Positions 6,798 to 15,757 of a stretch of 35,817 nucleotides of DNA are shown piece after piece. The position numbers and the translations under genes were made by a program. The notes below the pieces were generated by a model. The model saw only the letters and a list, made by a program, of their open reading frames with translations. It did no database searches and had not been told where the DNA came from. The DNA is from an uncultured Bacilli bacterium (GTDB lineage: Bacteria; Bacillota_I; Bacilli_A; RF39; UBA660): the NCBI GenBank assembly GCA_947629265.1, contig CANRCZ010000013.1, positions 1-35,817 on the forward strand, written 5' to 3'. Positions within the stretch are counted from its first letter, which is position 1, and every line of letters begins with the position of its first letter.

Positions 6798-7469
6798 ATG
6801 TACATATATGGTAGAAACGTTGCAAAAGAATATAGCGACGATGTTTTAGAGGTATATATAAGTGATAATTTTAAAGATCATGATTTAATTAACAAATATC
6901 AAAATAAAATAATAAGATTACCTAAATATAAGATGGATAAAATGGTCGATGGAAATCATCAAGGTATTATCCTAAAAGTTAAAGATTACGAATATGCATC
7001 ATTAGATGAACTGATCGAAGATGATAGTTTAATCGTTATTTTAGACCATATCGAAGATCCTCATAACTTTGGAGCGATCATTAGAACCTGTGAAGCCGCT
7101 AAAGTTACCGGTATTATAATTCCTAAAGATAGGAGCGTATCAGTTAATGGTACCGTTTCAAAGGTCAGCGTTGGAACTGTTAGGAATGTTAAAATTGCTA
7201 TGGTTACCAACTTAGTTAACACTATCAACGAATTAAAAAAGCAAGGCTTTTGGATCGTTGGAACCGATATGGATGGGACCGATTTTAGAGATATAAACTA
7301 TGATGGTAAAACCGCTATTATCATCGGTAATGAAGCTAAAGGTATGTCTAGATTAGTTAAAGAACAATGTGATTTTATAGCTAGTATCAAGATGAAAGGA
7401 ACCGTAAATAGTTTAAATGCATCAGTAGCAGCTGGTATCGTTATTTTTGAGGCTACAAAAGGAAGATAA
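6798..7469 (+). CDS. rlmB: 23S rRNA (guanosine-2'-O-)-methyltransferase RlmB / TrmH family
   Basis: SPOUT (trefoil-knot) methyltransferase expected to methylate G2251 of 23S rRNA. The short N-terminal substrate-binding part starts MYIYGRNVAKE. The three SPOUT motifs are all present: ILDHIEDPHNFGAIIRTCEA, then AIIIGNEAKGMSRLVKEQCD, then VNSLNASVAAGI. Start chosen at 6798, preceded by AAGGGTGATAAT, since an upstream in-frame ATG lies inside the GNAT gene. The 223 residues are slightly short of the usual 240-250. It is followed after two bases by the sigma factor gene. Confidence 0.93.
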   Translation: MYIYGRNVAKEYSDDVLEVYISDNFKDHDLINKYQNKIIRLPKYKMDKMVDGNHQGIILKVKDYEYASLDELIEDDSLIVILDHIEDPHNFGAIIRTCEAAKVTGIIIPKDRSVSVNGTVSKVSVGTVRNVKIAMVTNLVNTINELKKQGFWIVGTDMDGTDFRDINYDGKTAIIIGNEAKGMSRLVKEQCDFIASIKMKGTVNSLNASVAAGIVIFEATKGR

Positions 7470-7471
7470 AA

Positions 7472-8086
7472 ATGAATTATGAAGATTACAATGATTACGA
7501 ACTTTTAAATTATGTTTTAGAAAATAACGAAGATGCTAGCAAGGTGCTATATCAAAAATATGAACCTATCATTAAAAACTTAGCTGGTAAAATGTACGTA
7601 AGTTGTAAAAACTATGGAATAGAACTAAGTGACTTGATTCAGGAAGGAATGATCGGATTAGCCAAAGCTATCGATACCTTTAATGATGATAAAGAAACAA
7701 CTTTTTACACTTACGCTATAACATGTATCAAAAGAAATATGGATGATCTAAGAAAAAATAGTAGTCGATTAAAGCATCAAGCTTTAAATAGTTCAATACC
7801 TATCGAAATGGAAAATGCTGATGGGGAAGAGATCAATCTAGAAAATTTCTTAAACTCTAATACCAATAACCCAGAGTCGATGCTATTAACGAAAGAAACC
7901 GAAAAGATGCTGATCGATAAAATTTCTAAAAAATTAACACCTTTTGAAAAAGAGGTCTTTCAGTTAAAATATAAACATTACGACTATAAAGAAATCGCTG
8001 AAATTTTAAATAAAACCCCTAAACAAGTAGATAATACCTTACAGAGAATAAAAATTAAACTTAGTAATATAATAAAAGAAAAATAA
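7472..8086 (+). CDS. sigH: Sigma-70 family RNA polymerase sigma factor (SigH-like)
   Basis: A 204-residue sigma factor. Region 2 is DLIQEGMIGLAKAIDTFNDD with FYTYAITCIKRNM. Region 4 is LTPFEKEVFQLKYKHYDYKE followed by the helix-turn-helix around IAEILNKTPKQVDNTLQRIK. Length and position after mrnC and rlmB match Bacillus sigH (sigma-30), which controls stationary-phase and competence genes. In a reduced non-sporulating genome the regulon is unknown. The gene starts two bases after the rlmB stop. No anti-sigma gene is visible. Confidence 0.88.
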   Translation: MNYEDYNDYELLNYVLENNEDASKVLYQKYEPIIKNLAGKMYVSCKNYGIELSDLIQEGMIGLAKAIDTFNDDKETTFYTYAITCIKRNMDDLRKNSSRLKHQALNSSIPIEMENADGEEINLENFLNSNTNNPESMLLTKETEKMLIDKISKKLTPFEKEVFQLKYKHYDYKEIAEILNKTPKQVDNTLQRIKIKLSNIIKEK

Positions 8087-8114
8087 AAAAATTAAAAAAA
8101 GTATAAAATAGTGT

Positions 8115-8142
8115 TTGTTTTTTGAAAAAACTATGCTATAAT
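8115..8142 (+). promoter_or_regulatory. Promoter of the coiled-coil gene pair
   Basis: TTGTTT (8115-8120), a 16-base spacer and TATAAT (8137-8142). A small hairpin, AAATAGTA/TACTATTT with a GCAG loop (8154-8173), follows in the leader. Confidence 0.5.
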
Positions 8143-8205
8143 TGTTGTAATATAAATAGTAGCAGTACTATTTTTATGTGAAGAATAAAAAGGAGATGTT
8201 TTGTT

Positions 8206-9378
8206 ATGGAAAACGAACAAATTGTACCAAATGGTAATATTGTAACTAATAGTATTAACGAATTTAATGGAGTTGACGATGCTGATGATTTCTTCTACAA
8301 AGAGGGCGAAGAAAATACGAATAACGATTTAACGACAGCTGTCGAGGTCGATCCTAAAATTTTTGAAAATGTCACACCTAGTGAACCATTAGCGGATAAT
8401 AATGTAAGCACTAGTGAAAGTTTGTCTGGAATTGAACCTATTATTGAGCCTATTAATTTTGATAATTTGAATGCTAATATCGATAATGCAAGTAGCGGTA
8501 ACGTATCTGATAGTGAAAGTACAAACATTACTGAAGATATAGGAACTGAGAATATAGGCGTAGAAAATATAGGTACTGATAATATAGTTACTGATATCGA
8601 TCCTTTTAAAATGCCAAATGATGAAGCAACGCTTGAAAATCCAGTTGGTGAGGATATAAGCAGTAGCGATATCGATAAAATGATATCTAACGCTGACGAA
8701 AATCCAAAACCACTAGACGATAGTTACGTTTTAGCTAATTTCGACGTTTTATTCGACAGTCTATATAACGACGTAAACGGAGCTAATAACTTTATCTCTG
8801 ATTTGATCGAACAAAAGAAAAACGTTAACGTTAACGAAGCTAACGTATCAGATATGAAAAACAAACTAGAAAAAGAAAAAGAAGAATTCGATAAATTTGT
8901 TGAGACACAAAAGAAAGCTATCGAATTAGAAAAGGCTCAATGTAATGAATACGTAAAAAATCAACGTATCCGTCTACAAAACGAAGAAGAACAATTCAAT
9001 AACGACTGTGAAGCAACTCGTGCTGAATTAAAATTAGAAGAGGAAAAAATTAAAATCGCTAATGAAAAACTAGACAATGAAAGATCACAATTTGAAAAAA
9101 CTCGTGAAATCGAAGAAGAAAAAATTCGTACAGATCGCAATAACTTAAATACTGAAAAAGAACAATTTGAAAAAGAAAAAGAAATAGCATTAGAAAGAAT
9201 TAAACAAGGACAAAAAGAGTTACAATCCCAAAAAGAACAGTTTGCTAAAACTAAAGAATTAGAAGAGAAAAAATTAGAATTAGAGAGTAAAAACTTATCA
9301 CAAAGTTGTGCTCGCTTTAAAGAATTAGTTTCTCAATTTAATTCTGGGTTCCAACAATTACCTGATAACAGAAATTAG
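8206..9378 (+). CDS. Long coiled-coil protein with an acidic N-terminal tail, function unknown
   Basis: A 390-residue protein without signal peptide or membrane segment. Residues 1-165 are low-complexity, acidic and Asn/Ser/Thr rich, probably disordered, with short repeats around ENIGVENIGTDNIVTD. A short possibly folded part follows (YVLANFDVLFDSLYNDVNGA). From about residue 210 it is a continuous coiled coil rich in Glu, Lys and Gln. Three tandem 25-residue repeats (about 295-369) each begin QF(E/A)K. The end reads FKELVSQF. The downstream neighbour has the same plan and a matching FNELVSDF end, so the two are paralogues. A scaffolding or cytoskeletal role is conceivable. AAGGAGATG is the ribosome binding site. 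Confidence 0.8.
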   Translation: MENEQIVPNGNIVTNSINEFNGVDDADDFFYKEGEENTNNDLTTAVEVDPKIFENVTPSEPLADNNVSTSESLSGIEPIIEPINFDNLNANIDNASSGNVSDSESTNITEDIGTENIGVENIGTDNIVTDIDPFKMPNDEATLENPVGEDISSSDIDKMISNADENPKPLDDSYVLANFDVLFDSLYNDVNGANNFISDLIEQKKNVNVNEANVSDMKNKLEKEKEEFDKFVETQKKAIELEKAQCNEYVKNQRIRLQNEEEQFNNDCEATRAELKLEEEKIKIANEKLDNERSQFEKTREIEEEKIRTDRNNLNTEKEQFEKEKEIALERIKQGQKELQSQKEQFAKTKELEEKKLELESKNLSQSCARFKELVSQFNSGFQQLPDNRN

Positions 9379-9389
9379 AGGTAATTAAG

Positions 9390-10409
9390 TTGAAAAAAGT
9401 TAATATGGTACCTAAAAAGAAAGAATTGAGAAGAACTAACAATAGCTATGATTTGTTACAGACCGATCCTATCGATATTAGTAGTATCGAAACGACCGAC
9501 GATATCTTTAATCAGACATTAGATCTATCTAACGTAACCAACGAATACGATAATTCCAAAGATAAACAAGATGACTACGAGTCATTAGATGAAGAGGTTA
9601 CCGAAGAAGAACAGACTGATTACGAAGATGATGAAGAAGAGATTGAAGAACCTGAAGAGGTAGAAGAATCTGATACTGCTGAACCAGCTAAAAACGATAT
9701 CGACACCATGTTCGCTATCGCAAGCAATACCGTCATGGAAGCTAAAAATATTTTTAGCAAAAATCATGAGGTAAAAAGACAGATCGATGAAAAAATTAAA
9801 GAGTTGGATCAGTTAAAACAAGATCATGAAGCTAAAAAGCAAGCTGATTTTAAAAAGATAAAAGCTTATAAAGAAGAGGTTTATAATAAACTAAAATTAA
9901 AAAAAGATGAAATCGAAAAACAAATAGCGAAATTAAAAGATTCACAAACAGAATTAGAAAAAGCTAAAAGAGAATTCGAAGAATATAAAAAGCATGAAAT
10001 GGATCAAATTCGTCTAATCAAAGCTAAACAAAAGAAGATTATCGATGAAAAGAAAAACGAATTGGATGCCAAAGAACATGATATTAACATGCAAAGAGAA
10101 ATGATCGAAGAAGATAAAAGACAATTAGAATTAGATCGTATAAAATACGATGCTGATAAAAATGAATTATCTAATAATCTATTAAAATTCAATGAATTAG
10201 TAAGCGATTTTACTATAAATATCGATAAATTTAACGATGAAGAAAATCATAAAGATGACTTTACTGATAACGCTAAAGAAGATATTAATGAAACCGAAGA
10301 GGCTTTAGTAGAACCACAAGAAAATCAAGAAGAACAAGATAACAACTTAGAAGAACAAACACAAGAACTTGCAACCGATGAAGAATTATATCCAGAGGGA
10401 GAACTATAA
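9390..10409 (+). CDS. Second coiled-coil protein, paralogue of the upstream gene
   Basis: A 339-residue protein starting at TTG 9390, with AGAGGT seven bases upstream and 11 bases after the previous stop. The N-terminal 115 residues are highly acidic. Residues 125-260 form an uninterrupted coiled coil (for example KAKREFEEYKKHEMDQIRLI), ending in LLKFNELVSDFTINIDKF. This last part mirrors the FKELVSQF end of the upstream protein. A second acidic tail (Glu/Gln rich) closes the protein. No catalytic motif is visible. The tight spacing suggests that the pair is made together and may form a hetero-oligomer. Function unknown. Confidence 0.8.
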   Translation: MKKVNMVPKKKELRRTNNSYDLLQTDPIDISSIETTDDIFNQTLDLSNVTNEYDNSKDKQDDYESLDEEVTEEEQTDYEDDEEEIEEPEEVEESDTAEPAKNDIDTMFAIASNTVMEAKNIFSKNHEVKRQIDEKIKELDQLKQDHEAKKQADFKKIKAYKEEVYNKLKLKKDEIEKQIAKLKDSQTELEKAKREFEEYKKHEMDQIRLIKAKQKKIIDEKKNELDAKEHDINMQREMIEEDKRQLELDRIKYDADKNELSNNLLKFNELVSDFTINIDKFNDEENHKDDFTDNAKEDINETEEALVEPQENQEEQDNNLEEQTQELATDEELYPEGEL

Positions 10410-10417
10410 TTTTTATA

Positions 10418-10460
10418 AAGGATTGTACCTGTAAATTTTGTAAAGGACAATCTTTTTTCA
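10418..10460 (+). terminator. Intrinsic terminator after the coiled-coil pair
   Basis: GGATTGT(A)CC pairs with GGACAATC across a short A/T-rich loop and is followed by TTTTTT. Confidence 0.7.
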
Positions 10461-10483
10461 TCAAGTTGTAACAAGATAAATAA

Positions 10484-10512
10484 TTGACATTAAATTTTAG
10501 TTATGTTAATAT
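10484..10512 (+). promoter_or_regulatory. Promoter of the aspS-gatCAB operon
   Basis: TTGACA (10484-10489), a 17-base spacer and TAATAT (10507-10512), directly upstream of the T-box leader. Confidence 0.75.
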
Positions 10513-10518
10513 ATATTT

Positions 10519-10765
10519 AGTCAAAAATGTTGATCTGGAAAAGTAATATTAAGATTTATTAAGAGAGAGTCCTAGTTGGTGAAAAGGGATAATAATATTA
10601 ATACGAAAGAACACCAGGGAGTTCTTCTTCTGAAATAGTAGTAGGAAGAAGCGCGATATTGATGCGTTATTCAAAAGAGTGATCATAATAATATGATAAT
10701 ATGGGTGGTACCACGGATTAACAGTTATTCGTCCCTTTGGGATTGATAACTGTTTTAATTTTAGG
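10519..10765 (+). promoter_or_regulatory. T-box riboswitch, probably sensing tRNA-Asn
   Basis: The T-box core GGGTGGTACCACG (10703-10715) is followed by an intrinsic terminator (AACAGTTAT/ATAACTGTT, 10720-10752, then TTTTAATTTT). Stem I features are present: the AGTA box (10542-10545), the AG bulge AGAGAG (10562-10569) and the GTTGGTGAAAA apical sequence. On the 3' side GAAAGAACACCAGGGAG places AAC (10610-10612) in the usual specifier position, which would read tRNA-Asn. By family knowledge, uncharged tRNA binding stabilises the antiterminator and turns on the operon. The T-box call is firm; the AAC reading is moderate. Confidence 0.93.
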
Positions 10766-10776
10766 AGGGAAAAATT

Positions 10777-12540
10777 ATGAAAATAAATAAATATAGAACA
10801 AACACATGTGGTGAACTTACTATTAATGACTTAGAAAAAACTGTTGTATTATCAGGTTTTGTAGCAACTATAAGAGACCATGGTGGTGTCATGTTTATAG
10901 ATTTAAGAGATAGTTTTGGTGTAACTCAAGTGGTAATTCATGATGAAGAAATGTTAAAAAATGTCAGCAAAGAAACCGTTATAAAAGTAACTGGTAAAGT
11001 TATAAGAAGAGATGAAGAGACAATTAACCCTAAATTACCAACAGGGGAAATTGAAATACTATGTGATGACTTAGAAATATTATCAAGTAAAGCTCAAGCA
11101 TTGCCATTTGAAATAGATACTCATCAAGAGATAAACGAAGACGTAAGATTAAAATATCGTTACTTAGATATGCGAACTAAAAAAATAAAAGATAACATAA
11201 AACTAAGAAGCGATGTGCTTCACTACATGAGAAATAAAATGTACGATTTAGGATTTACAGAGGTACAAACACCAATCCTTACCGCCTCATCACCAGAGGG
11301 CGCTAGAGATTTTGTCGTACCATCAAGAAAATTTAAAGGAAAATTTTATGCCTTACCTCAAGCTCCTCAAATATATAAAGAGCTGTTGATGGTCGGTGGT
11401 GTCGATAAATATTTTCAAGTTGCTCCATGTTTCCGTGATGAAGATTCAAGAAAAGACAGAACCTTAGAATTCTATCAATTAGATTTAGAGATGAGCTATG
11501 TCACTGAAGAAGACGTTCTAGAAATAGGCGAAGAAATCTTTTACGATGTATTTACTAAATTCAGTGATAAAAAAGTTTCACCTCGACCTTTTAGAAGAAT
11601 TTCATATAAAGATGCTATGGATAACTATGGAACTGATAAACCTGATTTAAGAAATCCTTTAATCATTAAAGATGCATCAAAAACCTTAAGTGAAACGACC
11701 TTTAATCCATTTAAAAACAGTGTCATTAAAGTGATCGTCGTCGATGATATTGGAACTAAACCAAACAGTTGGTTCAATGAAATTGTCGATTATGCTTCTA
11801 GTATCGGTATGCCAGGTATCGGTTATGTAACCCTTATGGAAGATGGTAGTTTAAAAGGTCCTATCGATAAATTTTTAAGTGACAAAGAAAGAAAAGCTTT
11901 AATCGAAGACTTTAATATGAAAACAAACAGTGTCATGTTCTTTATAGCAAATAAAAAATTAGCGGTCGCTAGAAGATTTGCAGGTCTTATTAGAGATGAA
12001 TTAGGATCTAAATTAAACATTATCGATCCTAATAAATTAGAACTTTGTATCATCAACGATTTTCCAATGTTTGAATACGATGATAAAACAAAAAAATACG
12101 AATTCTGTCATAATCCTTTTTCATTACCTCACGATGGTATTAAAAGTTATGAACAAGAAAACATTGAAGACATTTTAGCATATCAATACGACTTTGTATG
12201 TAACGGTAACGAAATGGCTTCAGGAGCGATTAGAAATACCGATTTAGAATCCTTAACCAAAGGTTTTGAAATAGTAGGGTATAGTAAAGAAGAGGTCGAA
12301 AAAAGATTTAGTAGTTTATTTACAGCCTTTAAATACGGTGTTCCACCACATGGAGGAATGGCGCCAGGTATCGATAGAATTTTAATGCTTATCAAAGATG
12401 AACCAAATTTAAGAGAGGTTCAAGCTTTCCCAGTAAGTTCATCAGGTATGGATCAAATGATGGGTTCACCAAGTATCTTAGATGATGAACAATTAGAAGA
12501 ACTTGGAATAGAAATTGTAAAGGAGGATCAATATGAATAA
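10777..12540 (+). CDS. aspS: Aspartate-tRNA ligase, probably non-discriminating (Asp/Asn)
   Basis: Class II synthetase of bacterial type (587 residues), with an N-terminal OB anticodon-binding domain, catalytic core and inserted GAD domain. Motif 2 is CFRDEDSRKDRTLEFYQLD and motif 3 is GMAPGIDRILMLI (about 528-539). In the anticodon-binding loop it reads RDHGG (about 33-37). The His here is the marker of non-discriminating AspRS, which also loads tRNA-Asn; discriminating enzymes usually have Leu. It leads an operon with gatCAB under a T-box whose specifier appears to be AAC. AGGAGGG lies eight bases before the ATG. Its last codons overlap gatC. Confidence 0.97.
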   Translation: MKINKYRTNTCGELTINDLEKTVVLSGFVATIRDHGGVMFIDLRDSFGVTQVVIHDEEMLKNVSKETVIKVTGKVIRRDEETINPKLPTGEIEILCDDLEILSSKAQALPFEIDTHQEINEDVRLKYRYLDMRTKKIKDNIKLRSDVLHYMRNKMYDLGFTEVQTPILTASSPEGARDFVVPSRKFKGKFYALPQAPQIYKELLMVGGVDKYFQVAPCFRDEDSRKDRTLEFYQLDLEMSYVTEEDVLEIGEEIFYDVFTKFSDKKVSPRPFRRISYKDAMDNYGTDKPDLRNPLIIKDASKTLSETTFNPFKNSVIKVIVVDDIGTKPNSWFNEIVDYASSIGMPGIGYVTLMEDGSLKGPIDKFLSDKERKALIEDFNMKTNSVMFFIANKKLAVARRFAGLIRDELGSKLNIIDPNKLELCIINDFPMFEYDDKTKKYEFCHNPFSLPHDGIKSYEQENIEDILAYQYDFVCNGNEMASGAIRNTDLESLTKGFEIVGYSKEEVEKRFSSLFTAFKYGVPPHGGMAPGIDRILMLIKDEPNLREVQAFPVSSSGMDQMMGSPSILDDEQLEELGIEIVKEDQYE

Positions 12541-12832
12541 AAAATTTACAAAAGAAATGGTCGATGACTATGCTGATAAATTGTTGATCGGTTTAACTGA
12601 CGAAGAAAATAAAATGGTTTTAGATGAATTTGAAATCATCGATGAAACAATTAATACCATCAATGAAATCGAGGGTATAAAAGATGTTGAACCTATGACA
12701 CATACATTAGATGACTTTGCATACGAATTAAGAGAAGATATCGTTGAAACGTCTTGTGATATCGATGATATATTATCTAACTGTGATTTACATAACGATA
12801 GAGAAATAGAAGTACCAAAGGTGGTGGGTTAA
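12533..12832 (+). CDS. gatC: Asp-tRNA(Asn)/Glu-tRNA(Gln) amidotransferase subunit C
   Basis: A 99-residue small subunit that wraps around the GatA-GatB interface and stabilises the complex. The N-terminal helix region ADKLLIGLTDEENKMVLDEF and the middle IKDVEPMTH match GatC (usual LTxEE and V.PM.H patterns). The start overlaps the aspS end by eight bases and uses the GGAGGAT inside aspS, which suggests translational coupling. Confidence 0.92.
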   Translation: MNKKFTKEMVDDYADKLLIGLTDEENKMVLDEFEIIDETINTINEIEGIKDVEPMTHTLDDFAYELREDIVETSCDIDDILSNCDLHNDREIEVPKVVG

Positions 12833-12834
12833 TA

Positions 12835-14298
12835 ATGAAATGGATGAATAAAAGTATTGAAGAATTACATGATCTATTAGTAGATAAAAAAGTAACAAGC
12901 AAAGAACTAATCGAAGAATCGTTAAAATTATCTCACGAATTACAAGATAAATGTAATGCTTTTGTTACGATCTTAGATGATGCTAAAGAAACTGAGGTAA
13001 CAGATAACTTATTATCCGGTATTCCATATGGATTAAAAGATAATTATTCAACTAAAGGTATCCTATCAACCGGATCTAGCAACACCCTTAAAGATTACGT
13101 ACCATTTTTTGATGCAACAGCGGTTTCTAATTTAAAAGCAGCTGGTGCTGTTTGTGTAAATAAGACAGTTATGGACGAGTTTGGTATGGGTGGAACAGGT
13201 ACGACAGGACATACTGGTATTGTAAGAAATCCATGGGATCAAACTAGAATGTGTGCCGGTTCATCAGCTGGTTCAGCAGCCGCCGTAGCGTATGGTGTTT
13301 ATCCATGTGCAACTGGATCTGATACTGGTGATTCTATTAGAAAACCAGCCGCTTACTGTGGTATAGTAGGTTATAAACCAACTTACGGAATGATATCAAG
13401 ATACGGATTATTTCCATTCGCTTCTAGTCTAGATCACTGTGGTGTTTTAACCCGTAATGTTAAAGATGCAGCGATCGTCGTCGATAATATGAAAGGTATC
13501 GATAAAAACGATATGACTACTTGGGATTCTAGTAACATTAATTTATATGGTTCACTAAATGGTGAGGTAAAAGGTAAAAAACTATGTTACATTAAAGAAA
13601 TATGTGATATAGATAATTATGAAAATCCAAACGAAGAATTAAAACAACATTTAAGTAATTTTATGAAGACGATTGAAAAAGCTAAAGAACTTGGTATCGA
13701 GGTAGTAGAGGAAAGTATCGATCAAACTTTGCTTAACGCCCTAGCAGCTGTTTACGTTGTAATATCATGTGCTGAAGCGACCTCTAATATGTCTAATTTA
13801 ACCGGTATTATCTTTGGACCAAGAGGTGAGGGTGATAACTATATCGATATGATGAAAGATCATCGAACTAAAGGTTTTTCACCACTTATTAAAAGAAGAT
13901 TTGTCATCGGTTCATACGTTCTTCAATCAGAAAATCAAGAAAGATATTTTAGAAATGCTCAAAGAGTAAGACGTCTATTAGTCGATAAATGGAAAGAACT
14001 ATTTAAAAAATACGATGCAGTTATTCTTCCAGTTGGAAGCGGTCCAGCTAAAAAGTTAGATGGTTCTAAAGATATTTTAAGTAAGGAAACAAAAGTGTTA
14101 GAAGAACACTTACAAATCGGTAATTTTGGTGGTTTTCCATCAATTACTATTCCAAATGGTTTTATAGATGGTATGCCAGTAGCTTGTAATATAACTGGTA
14201 ACTGTTATGATGATAGTAACGTTCTTAATATTGCCTACGCTCTAGAAAGTACAATGCCATATAAAAACCAAATCGCAGGAGGTGAAAAGAATGAGTAA
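12835..14298 (+). CDS. gatA: Asp-tRNA(Asn)/Glu-tRNA(Gln) amidotransferase subunit A
   Basis: Amidase-signature glutaminase subunit (487 residues) that frees ammonia from Gln or Asn for GatB. The catalytic triad is in place: Lys in GLKDNY (K68), Ser in AGSSAGSA (S143) and nucleophile Ser in GSDTGDSIRKPA (S167). The residue before the nucleophile is Asp166 where the family nearly always has Gly (DTGGS). That change may alter the active site or simply be lineage-specific. It starts two bases after gatC and overlaps gatB by eight bases. Confidence 0.96.
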   Translation: MKWMNKSIEELHDLLVDKKVTSKELIEESLKLSHELQDKCNAFVTILDDAKETEVTDNLLSGIPYGLKDNYSTKGILSTGSSNTLKDYVPFFDATAVSNLKAAGAVCVNKTVMDEFGMGGTGTTGHTGIVRNPWDQTRMCAGSSAGSAAAVAYGVYPCATGSDTGDSIRKPAAYCGIVGYKPTYGMISRYGLFPFASSLDHCGVLTRNVKDAAIVVDNMKGIDKNDMTTWDSSNINLYGSLNGEVKGKKLCYIKEICDIDNYENPNEELKQHLSNFMKTIEKAKELGIEVVEESIDQTLLNALAAVYVVISCAEATSNMSNLTGIIFGPRGEGDNYIDMMKDHRTKGFSPLIKRRFVIGSYVLQSENQERYFRNAQRVRRLLVDKWKELFKKYDAVILPVGSGPAKKLDGSKDILSKETKVLEEHLQIGNFGGFPSITIPNGFIDGMPVACNITGNCYDDSNVLNIAYALESTMPYKNQIAGGEKNE

Positions 14299-15757
14299 AT
14301 ATAAAGCATTAATCGGTTTAGAGATGCACTGTGAAATAAGTGAAACTAATACTAAAGCTTTCTCATCAGCCGCTAACGCTTATTCATCGCTTCCAAATAG
14401 CAACATAAGACCGCTTGATATGGGTTTTCCAGGAACGCTACCTGTAGTTAATAAAGAAGCTGTTAAAATGGCTTTAATGACTAGTATCGTATTAAATTGT
14501 TCACAACCAAAATACATGTATTTTGAAAGAAAAAATTATTATTATCCTGATATGCCTAAGAATTATCAAATAACGCAAGAAACAAAACCAATACCTGTTG
14601 GTATTTACGGTAAAGTTACCTTTGAATGTAATGGTGAAGATAAGACAATCAGAATTAATAATATCCATTTAGAAGAAGATGCAGCATCCCTAGACCATTT
14701 ATTTGATACATCTGTTATCAATTATAATCGAGCTGGAGTACCACTTTTAGAATTAGTAACCGAACCTGATTTTCATTCCGCTGAAGAAGCTGTAGCTTTT
14801 CTAGAACATATGAGGAGTGTCTACCGTTATTTAGACATATCCGAAGCTGATAGCAAAAAAGGTCAAGTAAGATGCGATGTCAACGTTTCAATAATGGATG
14901 AAGATTTAGATGAAAACGATCCAAACAACTGGGGTACTAAAATCGAAATCAAAAACGTCAATTCTTTTGGTGGCGTTAAAGATGCTATTAATTATGAAAT
15001 TAAAAGACAAACAAAATTAAAAGAAACAAATAAATACGATGAAATGGAACAACAAACTAGAAGATGGGATGAAGAAACAGGTACGACTATATACATGCGT
15101 TCAAAAGTAAATGCTATCGATTATAAATACTTTGTTGATCCAAATATTCCTAAATTTAAAATAACTGATGAATGGTTAGAAGAGATAAGAAAAAGTATAC
15201 CAATGTTAGCATATGATCGAAAGAAAAAATATATCGAAGAATACAACTTAAGTAGTTACGATGCTGGTATCTTAGTTAAAGAAAAAGCTATCAGTGATTA
15301 CTTTGAAGAATGTGTAAAGATTAAAACTGATATAAAACAAGCTGCTAACTGGATAAATGGTATGATATTAAGCTATCTAAATGCTAATGAAATGTCGATT
15401 AAAGATTTCTTTATGACACCAGAAATGTTAAAAGAATTAATCGAATTAATCGATTCTAAAGCGATATCTAGTAAACAAGGTAAAGATGTTTTCGCTAAAT
15501 GTTTAAGCGATCAAAAAACACCAAAACAAGTCGTAAAAGATGAGGGTATGATGCAGATAACCGATGAAGCAGCCATTATGGAAATTATAAAAGAGGTTAT
15601 CGATGAAAATATGGATCAAGCTAAAACATATAATCCTCAATATCCAAAAATACTTGATTATTTCATCGGTCAAGTTATGAAAAAAAGTAGGGGAAAAGCT
15701 AATCCAGCCGTCGCTAATAAATTAATGAAAGAAGAGCTTGAAAAACTTGTAAGTTAA
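14291..15757 (+). CDS. gatB: Asp-tRNA(Asn)/Glu-tRNA(Gln) amidotransferase subunit B
   Basis: Transamidase subunit (489 residues) that activates the misacylated tRNA with ATP and transfers ammonia. It begins KYKALIGLEMHCEI, the GatB family start. Typical blocks follow: YYYPDMPKNYQITQ, HLEEDAASL, AGVPLLELVTEPD and VRCDVNVSI. The C-terminal helical tail domain (GatB/YqeY type) ends RGKANPAVANKLMKEEL. ATG 14291 is preceded by AGGAGGTG at the correct distance; the GTG at 14282 is inside that site. It is the last gene of the operon and a terminator follows. Confidence 0.97.
   Translation: MSKYKALIGLEMHCEISETNTKAFSSAANAYSSLPNSNIRPLDMGFPGTLPVVNKEAVKMALMTSIVLNCSQPKYMYFERKNYYYPDMPKNYQITQETKPIPVGIYGKVTFECNGEDKTIRINNIHLEEDAASLDHLFDTSVINYNRAGVPLLELVTEPDFHSAEEAVAFLEHMRSVYRYLDISEADSKKGQVRCDVNVSIMDEDLDENDPNNWGTKIEIKNVNSFGGVKDAINYEIKRQTKLKETNKYDEMEQQTRRWDEETGTTIYMRSKVNAIDYKYFVDPNIPKFKITDEWLEEIRKSIPMLAYDRKKKYIEEYNLSSYDAGILVKEKAISDYFEECVKIKTDIKQAANWINGMILSYLNANEMSIKDFFMTPEMLKELIELIDSKAISSKQGKDVFAKCLSDQKTPKQVVKDEGMMQITDEAAIMEIIKEVIDENMDQAKTYNPQYPKILDYFIGQVMKKSRGKANPAVANKLMKEELEKLVS

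Noticed and set aside
8295-8528. Minus-strand frames within the coiled-coil genes (also 9585-9767 and 10004-10192)
   Set aside because: Leu/Ser/Phe-rich readings opposite Glu/Lys-rich genes; no start signals.
10519-10765. Asp (GAC) specifier in the T-box
   Set aside because: No GAC occurs on the 3' side of stem I; AAC is in the expected place. Nearby CAC and AGA are less well placed.
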